Part shown: piece after piece, positions 47,487 to 55,351 of the stretch | How positions within the stretch are numbered: position 1 is the first letter of the stretch | How the letters are laid out: each line of letters opens with the position of its first letter | NCBI RefSeq assembly: GCF_005153485.1 | Contig: NZ_CP039740.1 | Span: 3,661,001-3,725,000 of the forward strand | Reading direction: 5' to 3' | From: Pseudolabrys sp. FHR47 | Lineage (GTDB): Bacteria > Pseudomonadota > Alphaproteobacteria > Rhizobiales > Xanthobacteraceae | Length of the DNA stretch: 64,000 nt | The notes under the pieces: model-generated | What the model saw: only the letters and a program-made list of their open reading frames with translations | What the model was told of the DNA's origin: nothing | Databases searched by the model: none | Translations under genes and position numbers: made by a program

Positions 47487-50400
47487 GTGTCGTTATCAGC
47501 CTGGGACCGTTTATTACTGAGAGAAAATCTCTTCTGGGCTTGGCAAAAAGCCGCGTCCCTATATAGCCGGACTGAAGGGCTGCATAGTCAGTCGGACGTT
47601 GCTGCCTTTGATTTAGATTTGGAAGCAAATCTCGAGTCCATACAACAAGACTTCGCTCAGGGTACTTACACACTTCAGCGAATGACTCTGCTTCCCCAAC
47701 CTAAATCACCAGACGGTGATCAGCACCGTATGCGACAGAGCTTCCATGTGTCCGTTCGCGACCAAGTCGCCTGGATAGCGGTTGTTAACGCGGTTGGGCC
47801 GACGCTAGACATTGAGATGCCACCTTGGAGCTATGGGCATCGCCTTCATCGCTCAGCTTGGGTGCCAGATACATGGGAAGAAGATCAATCCACACGCATT
47901 GGGCCATATCGCCATAGCAGCGCTCAGCTATTTCGAAAATTTCGTCAAAGCTGGCCTCTGTACCGAAGACATATTGTGCTGACCGCCCGACAACTCGGTC
48001 ATGGCGCTATTAAAGAAGAGGAATTAGACGAAGGAGAGCGACGCGCCCTGAAGGCCGAACGCAGTCCGCTAAACAGAAGCAAACTACCATATCTAAACCC
48101 GGGATACTTTGGTGCGATTCGGCAGGGGCCGGGCGACGTGTATTACGGCTCACTAGACCTACAAAAGTTTTATCCCAGCATTTCGGTCGGAACCGTCCTT
48201 CAGCAATTTATAAAATACAGTGATGAAGTTAGATCGGACACGCGCATAGCCCAACTCGTCGAACGAATGCTGAACTTTAGCGTAAGCACTCATGGACTCT
48301 CTCCTAAAATGCGTGTGTGCGAGCCAAGAACCCCATCTGGCCGGTTCAATGGAGTACCGACCGGCCTAATGGTTGCAGGCTTCCTCTCGAATGTCGCGAT
48401 GTTGAGCGTTGATAAGCAGGTTAACCAGGAAATCCCGTATAAAGGCATTGCTCATTTCCGCTTCGTTGATGACCATACCTTCTTGGCACCTGACTTCGAT
48501 GTTCTGCTGGATTGGATGGCACGATACAATGTCATCTTACGAAATCATCTTGATGGCGTTTATGTAAACGATGAGAAATACCAACCTGAAGAACTTAAAG
48601 CGCTTCTAACTCGGAAGGGCCGCAAGAGCGGTCGCGCGATAGAAAAATTAAGAGAAAGCGCAAAGTCTGCCTGCAAAGTCGATCCAGTCTATCCACGGCC
48701 GCTTCTTACCCGAACTCTTGCTCAGCTCTCTCTACTCGGCAGTATCGATTTCGACACGCTCGACGATGAGGGCCAACACGGTCAAATCGAGCAGATAATA
48801 ACCCTTATGTTGACGGCCCTTCCTGATACTGAGCTTAGGGAGGACACACGGAAGACATATGCAGCCGCGCGACTAACAGCTCTCGTTCCGAAATTACGCG
48901 AGAATGTCGATCAGTGGGCGAGCAAAGCGAGAGACCTCAATAATGTTCGAGAAAAGAAGCGGAGCTTGGAAGAACGAAAACGGATATTGCAGAGTGGCAC
49001 AGCAGCAGCATCCGAACTCACCGCGATTGATACGGCGCTAGCCCTCCTCCATGCGCACGAGACCGAGCTCGAAAAGGAATCGCTCGCTGCGCAACAGAAG
49101 CTGCTAAAGGAGCGCCAATTCTCACACCGGAGAGCGTTCGAGCTTCTTTTCGAAGCATTCTGCGAACACCCATACAAAGGACGCCTGCTGGAACTTCTCT
49201 TTAGGTTCTGCAGCAGCACGGGCTATCCTGGACTGGGAGCAATTTTTAAGAAGATCGGTGAGCTGCAACAAGAATCATATCAGCTTGGAACCTATTTGAG
49301 AGCGTCGTCATTCCATGCTCTTGGATACTTAATAGCTCGTGCCGCTCTGGGCCTAGTTGACATCCATTCGAGTGAGAGACGTCGCGAGGCGTCGAAGATT
49401 TTTCTTACAAGCGTTGCCGCGCTCGGGCGTGACACATTTAGGTCTGATCCCGAATATTTTTCTCAGGATGCGCTGTCCTTTCTGGGCATTGGAGCGGCAA
49501 CGGCAGCATTTACGCTCGAAGAATATTTCACGCTCCATCCTGCGGACACAGCCCTTGGCGCCAAGTTAGCGCAGCTCACTTCTGACTCGGAAGACATCTC
49601 GGCGAAGCCCGCGCAGCGCTTCAAGACAATTGCAAAGGATAAGCTCGCGAGCTGGCTCTTTTGGGCAGACGGAGTCAGTTTACCGAAAGGCAGTACGGAC
49701 CCGAGCCCGCAATGGAGCTCTTTGGTCACTTCGCTCGATCCAAAAAAGAAATTGGACTGGAACGTGCTTCGTAGATATCCAAAGCAACTGCCCGATAGCG
49801 CCATTGCGTATTTGCAAGCTAATGGCCGCTATCTCGATGCCCTTGATCAAGGTTGGTTATACGACGTTCTTAGGGCGCGAAATGATGGGACCGCACTCCC
49901 ACGAAGGATGGCTCGCGTGCGTAACGCAGCCACGCAGCCAATAGGTCGCGCAGACTTGGTCGCATGGGCGGAGACAGCCAGGACGATTCACAGCACCGAT
50001 CCCTTCGACCCTCGCGCATCGGAGTGGACGGCCCTTGAGATACTCAACCAAGTTTTAGCGGCGATCGAAACATTCCAGTTGGGACCACGCGTATCGCTTT
50101 GCCACCCGACGAATTACACCGTTCCGGCAAGCTGGCTAAAGCCACCCCCGGACCCATGGAGTCGCTCATCGAAGATTTGGACGTGGGAAAGCTGGAAGAA
50201 TTTTGCGCGAGAGAAGCAAAGCCTCAAAGCAAGGCCTTCACGATCGTTAATTACTGACTATCGGTACAAAGAAGGCGCGGATTCAAAGGCTGAAGATGCA
50301 CTCCGAGCCGAGCTAATTGCTTACGGTCTATTACTCTTCGGTCTTTTGAGGCGCAGCTTCAACTGGCCATCTCTTTGGAATATTCGTGGACAGGAACGTT

Positions 50401-50768
50401 CTCACGTTTGGCTCGCCGGGATGGAATCACAAAGACTCACGATCTCTTCAGAAACGTTAGCCATACTTGACGGGCTCCTTCGACCAAGATCTTGGGAAAC
50501 CGTCTTGCTATTTGAAACAGCGCCGGGGTTTACCGGCTTTTCCAAGGCCGAAGATGTCACGAAGGGCGTTGTCCCCGATACGGCCCTGGATGTAACTCCT
50601 TTGACCACCCCTCGGCAGCTTAGGCATGCAATTGCGACGGCTCAACGTGCACTTGAAGCCGGGCAGGTTGCAGGATTTGAAAATCGCCCAAGGCAACTTG
50701 TGCCTGTCAATATTCGACACCTTGCTGCCACGGAAATTGCGGGCCAACCGCAGGACGACGAGGACTAA
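47487..50768 (+). CDS. Large reverse transcriptase, likely UG/DRT defence type
   Basis: 1093 aa. The RT core lies in about residues 50-370: N-terminal RT motif region (VRDQVAWIAVVNAVGP, MPPWSYGHRL), motif A SLDLQKFYPSI with Asp224, motif B PTGLMVAGFLSNVAM (291-305), and motif C FRFVDDH with Asp328/Asp329. An insertion rich in Arg/His sits between motif 2 and A (about 130-200). No maturase X or intron HNH domain is visible. A coiled coil at about 465-540 leads into some 550 residues of helical sequence I cannot assign. It starts with GTG 47487, lies between the primase and nitrilase genes (12-nt gap to the latter), and matches the style of unknown-group reverse transcriptases of DRT systems. 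Confidence 0.88.
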   Translation: MSLSAWDRLLLRENLFWAWQKAASLYSRTEGLHSQSDVAAFDLDLEANLESIQQDFAQGTYTLQRMTLLPQPKSPDGDQHRMRQSFHVSVRDQVAWIAVVNAVGPTLDIEMPPWSYGHRLHRSAWVPDTWEEDQSTRIGPYRHSSAQLFRKFRQSWPLYRRHIVLTARQLGHGAIKEEELDEGERRALKAERSPLNRSKLPYLNPGYFGAIRQGPGDVYYGSLDLQKFYPSISVGTVLQQFIKYSDEVRSDTRIAQLVERMLNFSVSTHGLSPKMRVCEPRTPSGRFNGVPTGLMVAGFLSNVAMLSVDKQVNQEIPYKGIAHFRFVDDHTFLAPDFDVLLDWMARYNVILRNHLDGVYVNDEKYQPEELKALLTRKGRKSGRAIEKLRESAKSACKVDPVYPRPLLTRTLAQLSLLGSIDFDTLDDEGQHGQIEQIITLMLTALPDTELREDTRKTYAAARLTALVPKLRENVDQWASKARDLNNVREKKRSLEERKRILQSGTAAASELTAIDTALALLHAHETELEKESLAAQQKLLKERQFSHRRAFELLFEAFCEHPYKGRLLELLFRFCSSTGYPGLGAIFKKIGELQQESYQLGTYLRASSFHALGYLIARAALGLVDIHSSERRREASKIFLTSVAALGRDTFRSDPEYFSQDALSFLGIGAATAAFTLEEYFTLHPADTALGAKLAQLTSDSEDISAKPAQRFKTIAKDKLASWLFWADGVSLPKGSTDPSPQWSSLVTSLDPKKKLDWNVLRRYPKQLPDSAIAYLQANGRYLDALDQGWLYDVLRARNDGTALPRRMARVRNAATQPIGRADLVAWAETARTIHSTDPFDPRASEWTALEILNQVLAAIETFQLGPRVSLCHPTNYTVPASWLKPPPDPWSRSSKIWTWESWKNFAREKQSLKARPSRSLITDYRYKEGADSKAEDALRAELIAYGLLLFGLLRRSFNWPSLWNIRGQERSHVWLAGMESQRLTISSETLAILDGLLRPRSWETVLLFETAPGFTGFSKAEDVTKGVVPDTALDVTPLTTPRQLRHAIATAQRALEAGQVAGFENRPRQLVPVNIRHLAATEIAGQPQDDED

Positions 50769-50779
50769 CGGGCAACGCC

Positions 50780-51664
50780 ATGCACGAATACCTAAGAGTA
50801 GGAATAGTCCAGTCTACGCTCGACTATCGAAGCGCATGGCGCTCATCTCCCAAGATGGATAGTCTGGAGGAAAAGAAAGCGGAAAACGAAATTGACCGAT
50901 CAATGAACTCATTCGCGGCAGAGACCAATAGACCCCAAATTATCGTCGCGCCTGAATTGGCCGCCCCACACTTTATGATAGCGAAATTGCAGCGCCATGC
51001 TGATAGACTTGAAGCAATCGTTGTAGCCGGAATGGATTATCGTCTATCGGATTTGGGGGGCCGTCTAACAGCGTCGAACGAAGCAATCTTGTTCGTACCA
51101 AAGCGGTGGTTGGGCAGCCGCACACGTTCCCCCCGAACGAGAAGGGTGATTGGCAAGACATATCCTTCGGATGCCGAGAAGCGAGCCCTTAGCGGCTTTT
51201 CGCGCGAATTTTCCGGCGACCCTTTTGTTTGGTTATTTGATGGCGGCGACATAGGACGATTCGCTATTGCCATCTGCTATGACTTTCTCGACCTCGAGCG
51301 TCTGGCGATGTATCGCGGACGCATTCATCATTTTTTCGTTTTAGCTTACAATCGCGACGTAAATTCGTTCTACTACGTAGCGGAGGCGTTCGCTCGCATG
51401 GCCTGCTGCAATGTGGTTGTATGCAATACGGGATATTTTGGCGGGTCTCTAGCTGTGTCGCCGTACCGAGAACCTTTTCGCAGAACGATATATCGGAGCG
51501 AGGGAGCTAAACTGTTTACGTCGCAAATTGTTGAGCTACCTGTCGAAAGCCTGGACAAACATCAAAAGGCGCCAACCGCAGATAAGAATGCCGAGTTCAA
51601 AGGGCTCCCTCCCGGGTACACCGAGCATCAAGTCTTGTTGAAAAAGGAAACTCCATTATTCTAG
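50780..51664 (+). CDS. Stand-alone nitrilase-family amidohydrolase of the RT operon
   Basis: A 294-aa carbon-nitrogen hydrolase. The Glu-Lys-Cys triad is complete: Glu59 in VAPELAAPHF, Lys126 in VIGKTYPS, Cys166 in AIAICYDFLDLERL. The strand CNVVVCNTGYFGGSLAVSP matches the C-terminal half of the fold. No signal peptide. In DRT type 1 systems a nitrilase domain is fused to the reverse transcriptase; here it is a separate gene 12 nt downstream. Substrate unknown; it may act on a nucleotide or amide metabolite or on the RT product. Confidence 0.85.
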   Translation: MHEYLRVGIVQSTLDYRSAWRSSPKMDSLEEKKAENEIDRSMNSFAAETNRPQIIVAPELAAPHFMIAKLQRHADRLEAIVVAGMDYRLSDLGGRLTASNEAILFVPKRWLGSRTRSPRTRRVIGKTYPSDAEKRALSGFSREFSGDPFVWLFDGGDIGRFAIAICYDFLDLERLAMYRGRIHHFFVLAYNRDVNSFYYVAEAFARMACCNVVVCNTGYFGGSLAVSPYREPFRRTIYRSEGAKLFTSQIVELPVESLDKHQKAPTADKNAEFKGLPPGYTEHQVLLKKETPLF

Positions 51665-51707
51665 CCGCAGTTTTGCGCAATTTCATTTGGCCATTTTGTG
51701 GCCAATG

Positions 51708-52679
51708 CTAACTTTTTAGGCTGCGATTAGAAAATCTAGTCATTGCGTCAAATCTTTCAACATAAGGCACGACGTCGCGACCGTAAATTTTGGTTCGGAG
51801 ATACTCGACTTCGCTATCATATAAATTTTCATCAACATCGATATACCAAGATTTCGGGCGGCCGTCGCTGCCGTCATTCCATCGATACCGACGTCGTTTC
51901 AGCTCCTCTTTAAAGTCAAAAGCAGCACCTTCCGCCCAAATACGGATGGTCTTACGCCGCGCCTGCTCAAGCAGCGCACCAAAGGCCGGACGTCCTGTTT
52001 TAGGTAATTTTGCGGCAAGAACTTCAAGAAGAGCGTCACAGTCATCTATCGCGCGATGGGCCGTGTGAAAGAGGCCGATTTCGCTGAGTAAATATCCAAG
52101 ACGCGACCCTTCGTAGCCTTGAGAACGCCAATCAATCTGGGTTGCCGAACATGCCCAAGGCTTTGACCGAAACTCAAGCCAGTAGCGTTCGGCAAATTCG
52201 CGGTCAAACTGAGCGTTGTGCGCAACAATAATTGCTGCGTCGGATATGAATGAACTGACTTTTTCTGATTCAATCCGATGACCAATTACCATTTCCGAAG
52301 TGATACGGGTTATGGCGGAAACATCTTCAGGAATCGGTTTGGATGGTTCATTAAATGAAGTGAACCTATCTATTACACCGGCAATCTGCCCGTCGGGGAA
52401 GTAGGAAAGCTTGACCATTCCTAGTTCTATGACCTCATCAGTAGCTGCATCCAGCCCCGTCGTTTCAACATCCAAAATTATCGCGATCTTTGTTTGTGTA
52501 TCGCCCTCAACTCGCGTGCAAATGTTTCTCGGCTTTAATCGCCGGAGAACGCGGTAGTCGCCGGTTGCCTCCAACAGGCGAACCATTTCAGTAGCGTCGA
52601 GACTGAGTTCTTGTTCCAAGCTTTGACTCCCCGGGGGTCGGCTGGGCTGTGGAGTAGCGAGATTTCCGTCAGGATACAT
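51708..52679 (-). CDS. DnaQ-like DEDDh 3'-5' exonuclease
   Basis: A 323-aa exonuclease. Exo I is AIILDVETTGLD (Asp70, Glu72), Exo II is VAHNAQFDREFAE (Asp159) and Exo III is HRAIDDCDALL (His208, Asp213), so all catalytic residues are present. The first 60 residues are an unassigned N-terminal part, and the C-terminal 100 residues form a second domain (KRRRYRWNDGSDGRPKSWY) often seen in accessory-region exonucleases. It is convergent with the nitrilase gene, 43 nt apart, and shares its low GC. Whether it belongs to the RT system is open. Confidence 0.88.
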   Translation of the reverse strand: MYPDGNLATPQPSRPPGSQSLEQELSLDATEMVRLLEATGDYRVLRRLKPRNICTRVEGDTQTKIAIILDVETTGLDAATDEVIELGMVKLSYFPDGQIAGVIDRFTSFNEPSKPIPEDVSAITRITSEMVIGHRIESEKVSSFISDAAIIVAHNAQFDREFAERYWLEFRSKPWACSATQIDWRSQGYEGSRLGYLLSEIGLFHTAHRAIDDCDALLEVLAAKLPKTGRPAFGALLEQARRKTIRIWAEGAAFDFKEELKRRRYRWNDGSDGRPKSWYIDVDENLYDSEVEYLRTKIYGRDVVPYVERFDAMTRFSNRSLKS

Positions 52680-52840
52680 CTTGGGGTCAAAAACGCGAAA
52701 CGTGACCTCCTAGCGGCGGCTACGCAAAATCCCCCCGTGCCCTCTCCCGATTAGGATTCACCGACCTCGGCGGCGGGTTTCCTGCCTCACCTCGCACAGT
52801 CTCGAAGAAAACGACATTGCGGCCCAGCAGCCACCCCGCC

Positions 52841-52857
52841 TGAGTCACTTTGACTCA
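52841..52857. promoter_or_regulatory. Palindrome 1 upstream of the small recombinase
   Basis: TGAGTCA-CTT-TGACTCA is a perfect 7-bp inverted repeat with a 3-bp centre, very similar to the site at 53066-53082. It may be an operator or a recombinase binding site. Confidence 0.55.
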
Positions 52858-53065
52858 TACACATATCGCCAAACGCACCTTTGGCAATTCGTGTTCAATG
52901 CCATTTCCCGCACCTCAAAAATGCCTGGGCATTTCGAATGGTTCGCAAATGCGTGACGTGATGTCGTGCGGCGGCCCCCGGCGCTTCCCCCCGTATGGCT
53001 GGGTCCTTTCGCAATGACATAAGGCTCACGTCAAACGGCGGCCGCCCACAAGCGCAAGACACGGG

Positions 53066-53082
53066 TGAGTCGTTTTGACTCA
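53066..53082. promoter_or_regulatory. Palindrome 2 upstream of the small recombinase
   Basis: TGAGTC-GTTTT-GACTCA is a perfect 6-bp inverted repeat in the same 17-bp format as 52841-52857 (15 of 17 bases identical), 225 bp away and 71 bp before the recombinase start. Confidence 0.55.
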
Positions 53083-53152
53083 TGGTGGCTTTCGTACTGT
53101 TCGTTAAATGTGCCTTGTTCGGACAGTCTCTCCATGAGGAGCCCTGAAGACA

Positions 53153-53776
53153 ATGCCCAAATCTCACCTGAAGCTCGTCGCTCCAAGCGCCATTAATCGA
53201 ACAGTTACCCCGAGACGCCTTCCCAACAAGGCCTTGCGCACCCGTGAGCACCTGACGGAAGCCGAAGTTGAGATGCTCATGGAAGCCGCCAAGGACAACC
53301 GTTGGGGCACCCGTGACGCCACCATGATGTTGCTAGCCTACCGCCACGGCCTGAGGGCTGCCGAGTTGGTTGACCTGCGTTGGGATCAAGTCGACCTACC
53401 TACGGCGACCCTCCACGTCCGTAGAGTCAAGCATGGCACCCCCAGCACTCATCCCATCATGGGTGACGAACTACGTGCCTTGCGTCGGCTAAAACGCGAG
53501 CAAAACCCTAAGTCACCTTTCATGTTCATCTCCGAGCGCGGGGCGCCATTCAGCACCGCTGGGTTCGCCCGCATGGTTGAACGTGCAGGCCAAGAGGCTG
53601 GGCTACCATTCAAGGCACACCCTCACATGCTGCGTCACGCATGCGGGTACGCATTGGCCAACAAGGGTCACGACACGCGGGCCCTTCAAGCCTACCTGGG
53701 TCACAAGAACATCCAGCACACCGTTAGGTACACTGAGATGTCTCCGACACGGTTCAAGGGCTTTTGGACGCGCTAG
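53153..53776 (+). CDS. Core-only tyrosine recombinase (FimB/FimE-like size)
   Basis: A 207-aa protein consisting almost only of the catalytic domain of the phage-integrase family. Catalytic residues are visible: Arg in YRHGLRAAEL, Lys in VRRVKHGTP, HxxR in HPHMLRHACG, His in LGHKNIQ and the nucleophile Tyr in TVRYTEM. The arm-binding and full core-binding domains are missing, as in FimB/FimE-type inverters. The gene is alone, downstream of paired palindromes. It could invert or resolve a local segment, or be a reduced integrase. Confidence 0.9.
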   Translation: MPKSHLKLVAPSAINRTVTPRRLPNKALRTREHLTEAEVEMLMEAAKDNRWGTRDATMMLLAYRHGLRAAELVDLRWDQVDLPTATLHVRRVKHGTPSTHPIMGDELRALRRLKREQNPKSPFMFISERGAPFSTAGFARMVERAGQEAGLPFKAHPHMLRHACGYALANKGHDTRALQAYLGHKNIQHTVRYTEMSPTRFKGFWTR

Positions 53777-53999
53777 GCAACACCTCATTTGGGATGAACC
53801 CATAGTCTCACTATCGAGTACCTCGCCGCATGCGCGGCTAACTACGCGCTATCACTTCGAAGCAGCACGCTCAGGGCGTGTTGCACGAGAACAACGCCCC
53901 ACCGGGCTCAATGAAAGCCGCCCTTAAGGGATTGTTGATTTCAGATTTTATGTGTCTAGTTTGATTGTCCACATCGCATCTTTCACATGGAGAGTGGAC

Positions 54000-54481
54000 A
54001 TGAAGATATTTCTGCGGACATCCTCAAGGCCGGGAGGTTTCAACCAGACCGATATTGAATATAAAATCGAGGATGGACGGAGTGTAAAGATCGAGGAGGA
54101 CCTTACCGAGACGCTCGCTTTGCTAAGGTTTGCTACTCTGGCTGCTGTCAATTTAAAGACAGGCAGCTTGATGGAGGTATACTCGGCACCTAACGCACTC
54201 ACAAACCCGTTCATCGAAAAATGGATTGAAGACTGGAGGCGGGACGGTTTTTTTCACGCCCGCGAGAACACCGAGAAAAGTGGAAGCAATTCGACGGACT
54301 GCTTCAGAGCCGTGGAATTCAATTGGTGCCACATTCTCTGACCAAGGCCGAACTTAAGAAGGTCTTCGAAAAGAAATCATACGTTGCGCCCGGGACCCCG
54401 GAGGAACATCCCTGGGACGCGCCCGAAAGTGTCGAAGATATGATCCGACGAGCTTTGGCAAAGCGAGATAGGTCTGACTGA
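54000..54481 (+). pseudogene. RNase H-like protein gene with a -1 shift on a T7 run
   Basis: The frame starting at ATG 54000 (GGAGAG upstream) encodes KIFLRTSSRPGG, ETLALLRFATLAAVNL and FIEKWIEDWRRDGFF, then closes at 54341 with unrelated residues. Shifting by -1 at the seven-T run 54248-54254 gives a continuous product (REKWKQFDGLLQSRGIQLV) ending at TGA 54479-54481, 4 nt before the next gene. The layout and WxxxDxxLQ-type helix resemble RNase HI folds, but the usual catalytic Asp residues appear absent. It is either a decayed gene, a sequence error, or a programmed frameshift (T TTT TTT is an ideal slippery site). Confidence 0.6.
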
Positions 54482-54485
54482 AGTC

Positions 54486-55235
54486 ATGGCATCGGCCTCT
54501 CAACGGCATCGCCGGGTGCGCCGGCTGAGGGCGCGGATTGTCAGCGACTCAAACAACTATTTGCCCATCTGCTCGATTCCTGGGTGCTCGCGTCCCACCA
54601 CGCGTGCAGCCAAAGTTGGGCTTGATAGCTTCACTTGCCGCTACCACCAGCAGCACAAGCAGCGGCACGGCTCACATTGGTGCAAGAGCCCATCTGGTCC
54701 AATACTCAGCCCCTATGTCTCCGCCGCGCTGAAGGTCATTCATTCTAATTGGGAAGCGCCTTTCGTGGCGGCCGCCGTAGCTGGTCTTGGTAGCGGCATG
54801 TCAACGGCAGGGCCTGCGGAGCCTGCTACGCGCTTAAGGGGCCTTCCACCCGAACGAAGGGCCAAGATCGCTCTAGCGCGGCTCCGCGAGGCGGGCGTTA
54901 AGCCCGAGCGCCTCCTTTCCATTGCGCTGGCCGTACATGCGCTAATCGCCGACGCACCCGAAAAGTGCCACCGGGTCTCGGAGTGGCGCATCGTAGCCGT
55001 CGCCAAGGCTGCTCACCGGCTCGCATCCGGCACTCACCGTCAATGGCCGCTCCATCAACCGGACGGGCGCGTGAAACACATCGTCTTGCACGCTTACCCA
55101 CGGTCCTCTGGGCGTGTCCTCCGGCACCTGGGAACGATGATCGAAAAGGAATGCGAGTGGGTCATTGAGCGGCATTTGGCGGAAGTGGTTGCCCTGAAGC
55201 GGGCCACTGAGCCGCCCACCAACGCTGCGGTCTGA
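54486..55235 (+). CDS. Putative zinc-binding island protein, unknown function
   Basis: A 249-aa basic protein. The N-terminus carries a Cys/His cluster (CSIPGCSRPTT, then FTCRYHQQH and HGSHWC), likely a zinc site. The middle contains helical segments (RRAKIALARLREAGVKPERLL) and the end a KHIVLHAYPRSSGRVLRHLG motif. I do not recognise the family. It follows the RNase H-like gene by 4 nt and precedes the polymerase-like gene by 116 nt, so the three probably form one transcription unit concerned with nucleic acids. Confidence 0.65.
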   Translation: MASASQRHRRVRRLRARIVSDSNNYLPICSIPGCSRPTTRAAKVGLDSFTCRYHQQHKQRHGSHWCKSPSGPILSPYVSAALKVIHSNWEAPFVAAAVAGLGSGMSTAGPAEPATRLRGLPPERRAKIALARLREAGVKPERLLSIALAVHALIADAPEKCHRVSEWRIVAVAKAAHRLASGTHRQWPLHQPDGRVKHIVLHAYPRSSGRVLRHLGTMIEKECEWVIERHLAEVVALKRATEPPTNAAV

Positions 55236-55351
55236 GAGATTTTCGCTATGCCTCTCTTGCGAGATATCAGGTCTGGGCTTGGCGGGGCGCACATGTTGGG
55301 CTTTCCGGTCACTCCGCGCCTGCAGTACGAAGCTCACAGGCGGGCGCTACG

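Larger units (their letters stand above)
52680..53152. other. Intergenic region with paired palindromes
   Basis: The 473-bp region between the exonuclease and recombinase genes has no supported ORF. It holds two related palindromes described separately and presumably the promoters of both divergent genes. Confidence 0.6.

Noticed and set aside
47487..50768. Group II intron or retron interpretation of the reverse transcriptase
   Set aside because: No maturase or intron endonuclease domain and no intron domain V/VI or msr-msd-like inverted repeats flank the gene; operon with primase and nitrilase fits UG/DRT better.
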